From CATOSP01 sp965204715 (GTDB taxonomy: Bacteria; Chloroflexota; Dehalococcoidia; Lucifugimonadales; UBA3495), in assembly GCA_965204715.1 (NCBI GenBank), contig OZ242009.1, positions 620,001 to 684,000 on the forward strand: 64,000 nucleotides of DNA, in the 5' to 3' direction. Shown piece after piece: positions 26,913 to 35,585 of the stretch. Numbering within the stretch: the stretch's first letter is position 1; the number at the start of each line of letters is the position of its first letter. The notes beneath the pieces are model-generated. The model worked only from the letters and a program-made list of their open reading frames with translations. It did no database searches and was not told the DNA's origin. The translations under genes were made by a program, and so were the position numbers.

Positions 26913-28268
26913 ATGCCCCAACTGCCGCTGGAAGGTATCCGGGTCCTGGACTCCACATACATCTTCGCCCTGCCCTACGCCGGGGGCTTGCTCACCGACT
27001 TCGGCGCCGAGGTCATCAAGGTGGAGGGGCCAGGCCACCACGACCCAACGCGCGGCGCGGGCCTGGCCGGCAGCTTTCCCGACAATGAACTTGGCGAGGA
27101 CTGGTGGAACCGCTCCTCCACCTACAACCTGATGCACCGGGGCAAGCGGTCCCTGACCCTGGACCTCACCGAGCAGCGGGGCCGGGACCTGTTCATGGAC
27201 CTGGTGAAGATCAGCGACGTGGTGATGGAGAACTTCACCCCCAGGGTGATGCGCCGCTGGGAGATGGACTACCCCAACCTGCGCAAGATCAAGCCCGACA
27301 TCATCATGGTCTCCAACACCGGCTACGGCCACAGCCAGGGTCCCTACGCCAGCTACCCCGCCCAGGCCACCACCCAGGAGGGCACCCACGGCCATTGCTG
27401 GGTCACCGGCTACCCCGGGGAGGCGCCATCCAAGGCCGGGGCGTCCTTCGTGGACTTCCTCTCCACCTGGACCACCCTATTCGCCATCGGAAGCGCCCTG
27501 CGCTACCGCAACAAGACCGGCAAGGGCCAGTGGGTGGACATCGGAATGTACCAGGCCGGGGTGATGTTCCTCTCCGAGTTCATCATGGACGGAATCGCCA
27601 ACGGGCGCGACGGCGGGCGCATCGGCAACCGCCACCCCTACCGCGCTCCCCAGGGCTGCTACCCGGCCCTCGGCGATGACCAGTGGGTGACCATCTCCGT
27701 GGGCAGCGACGAGCAATGGCAGGCCATGTGCCGGGAGATGGGCCGGGAAGACCTGGCCTCAGACCCCCGCTTCTCCGGCTTGACGGGCAGACGACGCAAC
27801 CACGACGACCTGGACGAAATCATCTCCGCCTGGACCTCCGGGCTGGACCACTACGACGTCATGCACCGTTTGCAGGCGGCGGGAATCGCCTCCGGCCCCG
27901 TGCTGACCGGCAGGGACGTCCACTTCGACCCCCACTACCGGAGCCGGGGGTTCCTGGAGCGGGTATCCTACCCGGAAGAGCGGAACATCGGCGTTCGCCC
28001 CTTCATCAGCCGCCCCTACAAGTTCTCCCGCACACCCCTCAAGATACGCAGGCCGGCCCCAACATTCGGCCAGGACAACGAGCACGTACTGAAGAGCCTG
28101 CTCGCCATCGACGATGCCGGCTACGACCAACTGGTCCAGGACGCCGTGGTCGCTACCGTCCCCACCAGGGGCGAAGCCGTGGAAAGGCTGCCCCAGGAGC
28201 AACTGGTGGAACTGGGCCTGCTGGCCGCCTACGACCCCGACTACCGCCAAAATCTGGGCATCGGGTAA
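26913..28268 (+). CDS. CaiB/BaiF family CoA-transferase
   Basis: 451 residues from the ATG at 26913, which follows CCGGAGGCTGATA; the frame is open 35 codons further back but that part reads as the CCACTA repeat. Landmarks are GAEVIKVEGPG near 32, DIIMVSNTGYGH near 130 and GKGQWVDIGMYQ near 200. The catalytic Asp is present (D181 in SFVDFLSTW). The protein has an extra 50-60 residues at the C-terminus compared with the other copies. It ends 41 bp before the tRNA gene. Substrate unknown. Confidence 0.9.
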   Translation: MPQLPLEGIRVLDSTYIFALPYAGGLLTDFGAEVIKVEGPGHHDPTRGAGLAGSFPDNELGEDWWNRSSTYNLMHRGKRSLTLDLTEQRGRDLFMDLVKISDVVMENFTPRVMRRWEMDYPNLRKIKPDIIMVSNTGYGHSQGPYASYPAQATTQEGTHGHCWVTGYPGEAPSKAGASFVDFLSTWTTLFAIGSALRYRNKTGKGQWVDIGMYQAGVMFLSEFIMDGIANGRDGGRIGNRHPYRAPQGCYPALGDDQWVTISVGSDEQWQAMCREMGREDLASDPRFSGLTGRRRNHDDLDEIISAWTSGLDHYDVMHRLQAAGIASGPVLTGRDVHFDPHYRSRGFLERVSYPEERNIGVRPFISRPYKFSRTPLKIRRPAPTFGQDNEHVLKSLLAIDDAGYDQLVQDAVVATVPTRGEAVERLPQEQLVELGLLAAYDPDYRQNLGIG

Positions 28269-28309
28269 TCCTTGACACCCCAACCACGGCGGAATAAGCT
28301 GGAATGGAG

Positions 28310-28384
28310 GGGCCCGTAGCTCAGCGGTAGAGCGGCCGGCTCATAACCGGTAGGTTGCAGGTTCGACACCTGCCGGGCCCACCA
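28310..28384 (+). tRNA. tRNA-Met (anticodon CAT)
   Basis: A complete cloverleaf with encoded CCA: acceptor stem GGGCCCG / CGGGCCC, D-arm GCTCAGCGGTAGAGC, anticodon loop CTCATAA in a GCCGG/CCGGT stem, and T-arm with GGTTCGACACC. The paired first base and stem argue against an initiator. It could be elongator Met or the Ile-CAT isoacceptor; GGCTCATAACC favours elongator Met. Confidence 0.92.
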
Positions 28385-28450
28385 TCCCCAACCGTTGCAG
28401 CAGGTCTGTCGATATTTCCCTGGCACTGCCGGACCTCCATAACCACGACC

Positions 28451-28477
28451 GTGGATTCCCGTGAAAACCGGAATCCA
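28451..28477. repeat. Degenerate GGATTCCCG...CGGGAATCC-type repeat
   Basis: GTGGATTCCCGTGAAAACCGGAATCC resembles the hairpin repeat found intact at 46813 and 53325 and with one change at 43907. It overlaps the first possible codons of the DUF1538 gene. Confidence 0.45.
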
Positions 28478-29240
28478 TAATCTCCAAAAGCCCCGGATGC
28501 AGCAGGGCATCCGGGTCGTCACCGCAATGCTGCGGCGGACCGTCGATTCGCTGCGCGACCTGGCCCCCATAATCCTGGTTATCGCCTTCTTCCAGGTCGT
28601 GGTGCTGCAACAGCCCTTTCCCGACATCTGGGGCGTCACCGTGGGCCTGCTGTGCGTGGTGGCCGGGTTGACCCTCTTCATCCAGGGGCTGGAAAGCGGC
28701 CTGTTTCCCCTGGGCGAGGTGCTGGCCCAGGGCTTCGCCAGGAAGGGCAGCCTCGTCGCGCTGCTGGCCTTCGCCTTCTGCCTGGGGTTCGGGACCACGG
28801 TCGCCGAACCGGCCCTGATCGCCATCACCGCCGAGGCGGCAGATGTCGCGGCGGAGGCCGGGGCCATCGAGGCCACCGACCCGGCCCGGACCGCTTACGC
28901 CTTCGAGCTGCGCATGGTGGTGGCCTTCTCGGTGGGCGTGGCCATCCTGCTGGGCGTGCTGCGCATCCTCCGGGGCTGGCCCATCCATCCGCTGATAATC
29001 GGGGGTTACGTGCTGGTCACGGCGATGACCGCCCTTGCTCCCGATGAGATCATCGGCGTGGCCTACGACTCCGGGGGCGTGACCACCAGCACCATCACCG
29101 TGCCGCTGGTGACCGCGCTGGGCGTCGGGCTGGCCACGTCGGTCCGGGGGCGCAACCCGATGGTGGACGGCTTCGGCCTCATCGCCTTTGCCAGCCTTAC
29201 GCCAATGGTCTGCGTGATGGGTTACGGGATGCTCGCATGA
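28461..29240 (+). CDS. DUF1538 family membrane protein (first of two)
   Basis: Up to 259 residues with about seven membrane helices. Signatures of DUF1538 are GTTVAEPALIAI, ELRMVVAFSVGVAI and a GVAYDSGGVTTSTITVP motif in a re-entrant-like segment near the C-terminus. The true start may be the ATG at 28497 or 28527, because the first codons lie in a dispersed repeat and no start has a clear ribosome site. It overlaps the second DUF1538 gene by ATGA, and PII and CBS genes follow. Known DUF1538 proteins are putative transporters of unknown substrate; the two halves probably form one heteromeric channel or carrier. Confidence 0.88.
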   Translation: MKTGIHNLQKPRMQQGIRVVTAMLRRTVDSLRDLAPIILVIAFFQVVVLQQPFPDIWGVTVGLLCVVAGLTLFIQGLESGLFPLGEVLAQGFARKGSLVALLAFAFCLGFGTTVAEPALIAITAEAADVAAEAGAIEATDPARTAYAFELRMVVAFSVGVAILLGVLRILRGWPIHPLIIGGYVLVTAMTALAPDEIIGVAYDSGGVTTSTITVPLVTALGVGLATSVRGRNPMVDGFGLIAFASLTPMVCVMGYGMLA

Positions 29241-30085
29241 TCTTCGAGTTTGGTCTGCTCGACGCCCTGCTGTCCACCCTGCTGGACGTCGCGCCCATCG
29301 CCGGCATCCTGGTCGTGTTCCAAGTGGCCGTGCTGCGGCGCAGGCTCCCCAATCCGGGCCGGATGGCCATCGGGTTCGTGATGGTGTTGTTTGGACTGGC
29401 GCTTTTCCTGGTCGGGCTTGAGGAGGCCCTCTTCCCCATAGGCCGGACCATGGCGGAACAGCTCACCGCGCCGGAAACCATAGGACAGCGGAACGTGGCT
29501 GAAGGGGTGGACTGGCGCGATTACGGCCTGGTTTACGCCTTCGCCGCGGCCATCGGTTTTGCGACCACGGTGGCGGAACCGTCCCTGATCGCCGTGGCGC
29601 TCAAGGCGGAGGAGGTGTCCGGGGGGACCGTCCGCGCCCTGGGCCTGCGGATTGCCGTGGCCGTCGGGGTGGCCGTGGGCGTATCCCTCGGCTGCTTCCG
29701 CATTGTCACCGGCACGCCTCTGCCCTGGTACATCATCGCCGCCTATGTCATCGTGATCGTGCAGACCTTTCGCTCCAGGAGGGACATAGTGCCACTGGCT
29801 TACGATAGCGGAGGGGTTACTACATCGACGGTTACGGTGCCCGTGGTGGCCGCCCTGGGCCTGGGCCTGGCCTCGAGCATTCCGGGGCGCAGCCCGCTCA
29901 TCGACGGGTTCGGACTCATTGCTTTCGCCAGCGTCTTCCCTATTATGTCAGTGTTGAGCTACGCAATCGCCGCCTCCTGGTGGGGCCGGCGACGCAACTC
30001 CAGGCATTCCGCCAAGCAATCCGGGGATGAGGAGGTACTGAGCCATGAGAATGAAGCTGGTCATCGCCCTGGTCGCCGACGATAG
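29237..30085 (+). CDS. DUF1538 family membrane protein (second of two)
   Basis: 282-residue paralogue of the preceding protein. It shares FATTVAEPSLIAVA, RIAVAVGVAVGVSLG and PLAYDSGGVTTSTVTVP at corresponding positions, and has a short basic cytoplasmic tail. The start overlaps the previous stop (ATGA), and its own last 41 bases overlap the PII-like gene, so the four genes are tightly coupled. The two copies are divergent enough to be obligate partners rather than a recent duplication (inference). Confidence 0.9.
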   Translation: MIFEFGLLDALLSTLLDVAPIAGILVVFQVAVLRRRLPNPGRMAIGFVMVLFGLALFLVGLEEALFPIGRTMAEQLTAPETIGQRNVAEGVDWRDYGLVYAFAAAIGFATTVAEPSLIAVALKAEEVSGGTVRALGLRIAVAVGVAVGVSLGCFRIVTGTPLPWYIIAAYVIVIVQTFRSRRDIVPLAYDSGGVTTSTVTVPVVAALGLGLASSIPGRSPLIDGFGLIAFASVFPIMSVLSYAIAASWWGRRRNSRHSAKQSGDEEVLSHENEAGHRPGRRR

Positions 30086-30395
30086 GACCGATGCCGTGAT
30101 CGACGCCGCCCGGGCCGGCGGGGCGACCGGCGCAACCGTGATCACCAACGTAAGGGGCGAAGGGCTGCGCCCGGAAAAGACCTTCTTCGGGCTGGGGCTG
30201 GAGTCCCGGCGCGACATCCTGTTGTTCCTGGTGGTCGAGACCCGGGCCCGGGACATCCTGGAGCGTATCCGCGACGCGGGGCACTTCGAGACGGAACACG
30301 GCGCGGGCATCGCGTTCCAGGTTGACATCGAGGATGCCGTCGGCCTCACCACCCAACTGCCCACCATCCGGGAGGAACTGGAGAGCGGGATATGA
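30045..30395 (+). CDS. PII-like signalling protein
   Basis: 116-residue protein with the ferredoxin-like PII fold: an N-terminal beta strand KLVIALVADD, a helix, VTNVRGEG at the T-loop base and a C-terminal strand GIAFQVDIEDAVGL. The T-loop (around GLGLESRRDILL) lacks the conserved Tyr of GlnB, so uridylylation is unlikely. The ATG at 30045 follows GAGGAGGT and overlaps the DUF1538 gene. Proteins of this kind usually bind nucleotides and gate a neighbouring transporter; here the obvious partners are the two DUF1538 proteins. Confidence 0.85.
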   Translation: MRMKLVIALVADDRTDAVIDAARAGGATGATVITNVRGEGLRPEKTFFGLGLESRRDILLFLVVETRARDILERIRDAGHFETEHGAGIAFQVDIEDAVGLTTQLPTIREELESGI

Positions 30396-30793
30396 ACCAG
30401 AGAAGGCTTGTGACGGTGGGAGACCTGATGGTCTCCGAGCTGTACAGCGTTGACGGGCTGGCAACAGTGGCCGATGCCATGGCGATCATGCGCCAGCAGG
30501 GCGTCAACTCGCTGGCAGTCAACCGCCGCGACGATACGGACGAGGTGGGGTTGGTATCGGTCTCCGATATCGCCCGCGGTGTCATTGGGCCGAACCGCTC
30601 GCCGGAGCGCGTGAACGTCTACGAGATCATGTCCAAGCCGGTGGTCACGCTGCCCCCGGATATGCTCGCCCGCTACGCGGTGCGCCTGCTGGTGCGGTTC
30701 GATATCTCCCGCGCCCTGGTGGTAGACAAGGACCGGGACCCCCTGGGCATTGTAACCATGCGCGACCTGGTGCTGGGGCAGGCCGCGGAGTGA
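30392..30793 (+). CDS. CBS-domain pair protein
   Basis: 133-residue protein consisting of one Bateman module: CBS1 at about 10-60 (VGDLMVSELYSV, then NRRDDTDEVGLVSVSDIARG) and CBS2 at about 75-130 (MSKPVVTLPPDMLARYAVRLL, split here by the writer: MSKPVVTLPPDM and RYAVRLL, then GIVTMRDLVLG). Such modules bind adenine nucleotides and sense energy charge. It starts inside the PII stop codon (ATGA) and is the last gene of the DUF1538 operon. This gives the transporter two nucleotide-sensing soluble subunits. Confidence 0.88.
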   Translation: MNQRRLVTVGDLMVSELYSVDGLATVADAMAIMRQQGVNSLAVNRRDDTDEVGLVSVSDIARGVIGPNRSPERVNVYEIMSKPVVTLPPDMLARYAVRLLVRFDISRALVVDKDRDPLGIVTMRDLVLGQAAE

Positions 30794-30826
30794 CGGCAGC
30801 GATGGCCGGCAGTCCGGCCTTCCGGG

Positions 30827-31600
30827 CTACGCGAGTATCTGGGAGAGGAAGAGTTTTGTCCTGTCCTCTTTCGGGTTGTCGAAGAACTGCCCGGTTGTGC
30901 CCTCTTCGATGATCTTGCCGTAGTCGAACATCATGATCCGGTCGGCCACCTCCCGGGCGAAGCCGATTTCGTGGGAAACGACGATCATGGTCATGCCCGA
31001 ACCGGCCAGTTCCCGCATCACGTCCAGGACTTCCTTGATCATCTCCGGATCAAGGGCCGAGGTGGGCTCGTCGAACAGCATGATGTTGGGCTGCATGGCG
31101 AGGGCGCGGGCGATGGCTACCCGCTGCTGCTGTCCGCCGGATAGCTGGCCCGGGTACTTGGCGGCCTGCTCCGCAATGCCAACCCGCTCGAGCAGTTCTT
31201 CGGCGATTTCCTCGGCCTGGCGGGCGGGCAGCTTGCGCACCTTCATGGGGGCCAGGGTTATGTTGTTCATCACCGTCAGGTGCGGGAAGAGGTTGAAGGA
31301 CTGGAAGACCATGCCCACGTCGCGGCGGATGGCGTCGATGTTGCGCACATCGTTGGTTAGCTCGATGCCGTCAACGATTATGTCCCCGCGCTGGTGTTCC
31401 TCCAGCCGGTTGATGGTGCGGATGAAGGTGGACTTGCCCGAGCCGGACGGCCCGAGGACGACCACCACCTCGCCCTTGCGCACCGAGGTGCTCACGCCGC
31501 GCAGGGCGTGAAAATTGCCGTACCATTTGTGTACGTCTCTGCAGATGATTATGTCATCGGTCCCGTTGACGGGGCCGGCTGTTGCTTCGCTCGCTGCCAT
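30827..31600 (-). CDS. aapP: Polar amino-acid ABC transporter ATP-binding protein
   Basis: 257-residue ABC ATPase of the polar amino-acid class. Walker A is GPSGSGKST, the signature LSGGQQQRVAIARA, Walker B IMLFDEPTSALD, and the switch His follows in VVSHEIGFA. The start is the ATG at 31600 behind AGGAG; the frame is open much further upstream but there it is antisense to the permease gene. It is last in the minus-strand operon aapJ-aapQ-aapM-aapP, separated from aapM by 95 bp. Confidence 0.93.
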   Translation of the reverse strand: MAASEATAGPVNGTDDIIICRDVHKWYGNFHALRGVSTSVRKGEVVVVLGPSGSGKSTFIRTINRLEEHQRGDIIVDGIELTNDVRNIDAIRRDVGMVFQSFNLFPHLTVMNNITLAPMKVRKLPARQAEEIAEELLERVGIAEQAAKYPGQLSGGQQQRVAIARALAMQPNIMLFDEPTSALDPEMIKEVLDVMRELAGSGMTMIVVSHEIGFAREVADRIMMFDYGKIIEEGTTGQFFDNPKEDRTKLFLSQILA

Positions 31601-31695
31601 GACGCTCCTGCCCGGTGCATGGGTTTTTCCGGGTCTTTTGTTAAACCATTTCAGGGAATCCGCCCGTGGGACAGCCTGGCGTAGCGCCCGTGGGC

Positions 31696-32946
31696 CTACC
31701 GCTGGCCCACCTGGAGATGCTCTTCGACCCTCCTGCTGGCGTAGGACATGGTATAGCAGATGATCCAGAACACCAGCGCGATGAATATCAAGAACTCCGG
31801 TGTGTCGGTCAGGTATTCCGGGTTGCCTTGAATGAACGCCCGGCCAAACTCCAGCACGTCCAGCATTCCGATGATGTACACCAGTGTCGTATCCTTGAAC
31901 AGGGCTATGAACTGCCCCACAATGGCCGGGATGACGTTTCGGATGGCCTGAGGCAGGGAGATGAGCATGGTGGTCTGCCACCCGGGCAGTCCCAGTGCCC
32001 TCGCCGCTTCCGCCTGGCCGGGGTGAAGCGCCTGCAAGCCTCCCCGGATGTTTTCGGCCATGTAGGCTGAGCTGAACAGCGTGATCACGACCCCGGCCCG
32101 GAACAGGGAGTTGGCGGGGAAGTCCTCGGGGAAGGCCAGGGGCACCAGCACCTGGGACATGAACAGGAGGGTTATCAGCGGCACTCCCCGGAATACCTCG
32201 ATGAATATTACGCACAGCAGCTTGACCACCGGCAGGTGGCTGCGCCGCCCCAGGGCCAGGGCAATGCCGATGGGCAGGCTGAGGGTGATCCCGGTAGCCG
32301 CCAGCAGCAGGTTCAGCATCAGGCCGCCCCAGTAGATGACCGACACGGGTTGCAGGCCGGGAACGCCCGGCAGTCCCCGCAACAGGACCAGGGTGACCAG
32401 GAAGGCGAGCACTCCAAGTATGGCAATCCAGCGGAGGGAGCCCAGCGGGGTGTACCGGGCCAGCGCCCATCCCGCCGCCACGGCGGGCAGGTTCGCCGCC
32501 AGCAGCAGCCGCACGTCCAGTCCCACCTGCTCCAGGCTGTAGGGCAACAGGGCAAACGCTGCCGCCAGCGCCCCGGCGCCAACGGCAATTCGCCCCGCAA
32601 CTTTGTCTCCGGACAAGCCCCACGCCATTCCCAACAGCGCCGACACCATCAGCAGGGAGACCTGCGGCCTCCAGAAGCAGTTCTGGCCGGCGCAGGCGAA
32701 CTCGGTGTTGTACTGGCCGATCATGGACCGGCCGCCCAGGGTTGCGACGACCGTCCAATCGGCCTCCAGAAATATCCAGCCCAGCCCGAACCACAGGGCC
32801 AGGACCAGGATGGCGGCGAATATGAGGGTGAGGACGGTGTTGTACCAGGCGCTGAACAGGTTGGCGTAGGCCCAGCCCACGATGCCGCGCTCCGTGATGG
32901 GCGGGGGCAGAACACCGGGCTGTGGTATGTCCGTGCCGGAGGCCAT
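31696..32946 (-). CDS. aapM: Polar amino-acid ABC transporter permease (second)
   Basis: 416-residue permease with about eight membrane helices and the BPD-transporter EAA-type loop near EAARALGLPGWQTTMLISLP. The large N-terminal extension between the first helix and the permease core is characteristic of the AapM/BztC type as opposed to short HisM permeases. RGVPLITLLFMSQ is a further family mark. It begins 4 bp after the stop of aapQ. Together with the other three genes it should import general L-amino acids such as glutamate and aspartate (family inference). Confidence 0.9.
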   Translation of the reverse strand: MASGTDIPQPGVLPPPITERGIVGWAYANLFSAWYNTVLTLIFAAILVLALWFGLGWIFLEADWTVVATLGGRSMIGQYNTEFACAGQNCFWRPQVSLLMVSALLGMAWGLSGDKVAGRIAVGAGALAAAFALLPYSLEQVGLDVRLLLAANLPAVAAGWALARYTPLGSLRWIAILGVLAFLVTLVLLRGLPGVPGLQPVSVIYWGGLMLNLLLAATGITLSLPIGIALALGRRSHLPVVKLLCVIFIEVFRGVPLITLLFMSQVLVPLAFPEDFPANSLFRAGVVITLFSSAYMAENIRGGLQALHPGQAEAARALGLPGWQTTMLISLPQAIRNVIPAIVGQFIALFKDTTLVYIIGMLDVLEFGRAFIQGNPEYLTDTPEFLIFIALVFWIICYTMSYASRRVEEHLQVGQR

Positions 32947-32950
32947 TCGC

Positions 32951-34171
32951 CTAGTTCCCCACCAACCGGATGCGGCGGTTGTACAGGTTGCCGATCAGAG
33001 ACCAGGTGAGGCTCATGGCAAGATAGGCGGCCATGAGCAACAGGTAGATGGACACTGCCGGCGCGAGTTGCGTCATCGTCTTCCCCACGCTGGTCAGTTC
33101 CGAAAAGCCGATGGCCGCAGCCAGACTGCTGTTCTTGGTCAGGTTCAGGCACTGGCTGATGAGCGGCGGTATGATGACCCGCAGCGCCTGGGGAAAGGTG
33201 ACGTGGCGCAGCGCGGACATGGGCGCGAGACCCAGGGACCGGGCCGCCTCGGTCTGGCCCCGCCCCACCGATTGGATACCGGCCCGTACAATCTCCGCGA
33301 TAAAGGAGGCTGTATAGATCACCAGGCCGGTCAGCAGGGCCATCATCCCCCCGGAGATGGTGAACCCTCCGGCAATGCGCCCGAAAGTCCCATGCGGCGC
33401 CGGGACCGAGATGACGAAGGGAGCATTGCCGGACACTGCGCCGATGATCAGCCACCCAACGGCCGCCGCCGCGACAGCCGTCAGGATGCCCGCCGCCAGC
33501 GGATAGGACACTCTCCCGGTAAGCTCCTCGCGTCTGGTCAATATGCGGTGCAACACTGCCCCGGCAATGATGGAAGCCAGGGCGACGGCCATCCACACCA
33601 GGGCGGCATTCCAATCAGGCGGTGAAGGCCAGGGGATGGATATGCCGGCATTGTTGGCGTATATGCCGTCGGCAAGGACGTACCCCTGGCGGACGGGCGG
33701 CAGCGTAAGCACTATGTAGAACCAGAAGAAGAGCTGCACCAGGAGGGGAACGTTGCGGAAGAATTCGATGTAGACCAGCGCGGTCCGGGACACCAGCCAG
33801 TTTCTTGAGATACGGGCCACTCCCACCACCGTCCCCAGGGCAATTGCCAGAATGACGCCCACTATGGAGACGATTATGGTGTTGGTGGCGGCGACTCCGA
33901 AGGCGTAGAGGTAGGTGTCCGATGACTCATAGGGGATGAAGTGCTGGCCGATGGGGGTCTGATACTCGCGGGAAAGGAAGCTGAAGCCATGGGGGATATT
34001 CCGGTCCTGGACGGCGTTGGTGATGTTGACGAAGAAGGAGGCGACCAGGACCACCACCACGAAGCCGGAAACAATCTGCAACGCCCATTGTATGATTTGG
34101 GCGTGCCGCCAGACCGGCACGCCCTGATAGTAAGCAAGTCCGGAGAGGAAAGACCCTGGCGCCTTGGCCAT
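32951..34171 (-). CDS. aapQ: Polar amino-acid ABC transporter permease (first)
   Basis: 406-residue AapQ/BztB-type permease. It shows FRNVPLLVQLFFWFY, an IVRAGIQSVGRGQTEAARSL permease motif near residue 315, and the long periplasmic insert between early helices with PSPPDWNAALVW. The ATG at 34171 follows GAGGTAACC; the gene starts 9 bp after the binding-protein gene. It forms the membrane heterodimer with AapM. Confidence 0.9.
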   Translation of the reverse strand: MAKAPGSFLSGLAYYQGVPVWRHAQIIQWALQIVSGFVVVVLVASFFVNITNAVQDRNIPHGFSFLSREYQTPIGQHFIPYESSDTYLYAFGVAATNTIIVSIVGVILAIALGTVVGVARISRNWLVSRTALVYIEFFRNVPLLVQLFFWFYIVLTLPPVRQGYVLADGIYANNAGISIPWPSPPDWNAALVWMAVALASIIAGAVLHRILTRREELTGRVSYPLAAGILTAVAAAAVGWLIIGAVSGNAPFVISVPAPHGTFGRIAGGFTISGGMMALLTGLVIYTASFIAEIVRAGIQSVGRGQTEAARSLGLAPMSALRHVTFPQALRVIIPPLISQCLNLTKNSSLAAAIGFSELTSVGKTMTQLAPAVSIYLLLMAAYLAMSLTWSLIGNLYNRRIRLVGN

Positions 34172-34180
34172 GGCGCGGGG

Positions 34181-35374
34181 TTACCTCAGGGGAGCGGAGT
34201 AGATTTGGCCGCCCTTGGGGCAGTCCATACATGCAGCGTCGGCCCAGAGGGCGTTGCGGCCGCCCTCACGCGGGAGGTTGATGCCGCCCGGTCCGAGGTT
34301 GCGGTCGTAGATCTCGCCGTAGTTGCCCACGGAACCGACCACGTCCTGGGCCACGGTCTGGCTGAGTCCGAGGGTGTCCTGGCCGAAGGAGCCTTCCAGA
34401 CCGAAGAGACGGTCGACCTTGGTGTCCCCGGTGGCCGCGGATGGTACGTCGCCGGAGGGGACGCTGTACGCCTCGGCGTAGATGAGGATGGCCATGACGG
34501 TCTTCACAATGTCGTACCATTGCTCGTCGCCGTGGGGGACCACCGGGCCGAGGGGTTCCTCGGAGATGGTCTCGGGCAGGATTACGTGGTTATCACGGTC
34601 CTCGAAGGCGCTGCTGATCGCGGCCAACTGGGAGCGGTCGTTGGTGAAGGCGTCGCACTGCTGGCTCTGGTAGGCGGCCACCACTGCGTCGGTGTCCTCA
34701 AAGGTCAGAGCCTCGATGTTCAGTCCGTTCTGGTTGGAGAAGTCCTGGAGGTTGAGCTCGGTGGTGGTGCCCTGGGTTACGCACACCGAAGCTCCCTGGA
34801 GTTCCAGCGCACTGGAGATGCCCAGGTCTTTGTTCACCAGGAAACCCTGGCCGTCGTAGAACATGGTCTGGGTGTAGTTGCCCCACCCGGCGTCACGGGA
34901 AGTGGTCCAGGTGACGGTGCGGACCAGCAGGTCTACCTCGCCGGACTGGATGGTGGGACCGCGCTCGGCGGCGGATATCAGCCGTATCTCAAAGGCATTG
35001 GGGTCGCCCAAGACTGCGGCGGCCACGGCGCGGCAGAGGTCGATGTCGAAGCCGACGTTGTTGCCCGCGTCGTCCAGGAACCCGTAGCCCGGCACGTCGT
35101 TGCGGCTGGCGCAGATGAGGTTGCCCCGGTCCTTGACCGTCTGGAGACGGGAGCCCATCTCTTCCGGCATCATCGAACCCGACGGGTCGGGCATCGCCGC
35201 CATTTCATCGCTCATCTTCTTGACTTCTGCTTCCAGCTCGGCAATCTTCGCGTCGCGGTCGTTTATCTGGCTTTGCATGGCTGCCGTGTCGCCGCTCTCA
35301 CAGCCTACGAGGGCCAGAGACAGGGCAATTATGAGTCCTGCTGGGAAAATCCACTTGAACACGGTAATCATCAC
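34181..35374 (-). CDS. aapJ: Polar amino-acid ABC transporter substrate-binding lipoprotein
   Basis: 397-residue family 3 solute-binding protein of the AapJ/BztA kind. The signal ends in the lipobox ALVGCES, so it is membrane-anchored. It is followed by an unusual 35-residue charged coiled coil (INDRDAKIAELEAEVKKM) acting as a stalk, then the binding domain with GYGFLDDAGNNVGFDIDLCR and RTVTWTTSRDAGWG. The ATG follows AGGTGAGGTG and a TATAAT box lies about 30 nt upstream. It is the first gene of the four-gene operon. Confidence 0.92.
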   Translation of the reverse strand: MMITVFKWIFPAGLIIALSLALVGCESGDTAAMQSQINDRDAKIAELEAEVKKMSDEMAAMPDPSGSMMPEEMGSRLQTVKDRGNLICASRNDVPGYGFLDDAGNNVGFDIDLCRAVAAAVLGDPNAFEIRLISAAERGPTIQSGEVDLLVRTVTWTTSRDAGWGNYTQTMFYDGQGFLVNKDLGISSALELQGASVCVTQGTTTELNLQDFSNQNGLNIEALTFEDTDAVVAAYQSQQCDAFTNDRSQLAAISSAFEDRDNHVILPETISEEPLGPVVPHGDEQWYDIVKTVMAILIYAEAYSVPSGDVPSAATGDTKVDRLFGLEGSFGQDTLGLSQTVAQDVVGSVGNYGEIYDRNLGPGGINLPREGGRNALWADAACMDCPKGGQIYSAPLR

Positions 35375-35403
35375 CTCACCTAGTTTGATTTTGTCAGTTG
35401 AGG

Positions 35404-35409
35404 ATTATA
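35404..35409 (-). promoter_or_regulatory. -10 box (TATAAT) of the aap operon
   Basis: TATAAT on the minus strand, about 30 nt upstream of the aapJ start, leaving a short leader that includes the Shine-Dalgarno. The -35 is not obvious. Confidence 0.45.
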
Positions 35410-35573
35410 GCACTTTCGCGGTGTATTCTCCCAGTTATTGACGGTGGATTACGGACAACCGCATCGCATGAACGCCGCATGAACGTGTCATGGAACGTGG
35501 TTTGGACGCGGTTTGGGGAGTTTCAAAGTTGATGAACCTTCTCGGGTTCGTCCATAATGTGCTCCGTTGTCAG

Positions 35574-35585
35574 TATACTCATACC
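35574..35585 (+). promoter_or_regulatory. -10 box (TATACT) close to the livG start
   Basis: TATACT at 35574-35579 ends 6 nt before the ATG at 35586, again a leaderless-type arrangement. Confidence 0.4.

Noticed and set aside
31601..32794. A long minus-strand frame continuing upstream from aapP, which would make a 655-residue protein
   Set aside because: The extra part is out of frame with, and lies over, the aapM permease gene on the same strand; its Gly/Pro/Arg-rich composition is that of a shifted frame. aapP has its own ATG with AGGAG at 31600.
33941..35383. A 480-codon plus-strand frame
   Set aside because: It is antisense to aapJ and the aapQ start, both well-supported genes, and has no recognisable domain. 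High GC makes such antisense frames common.
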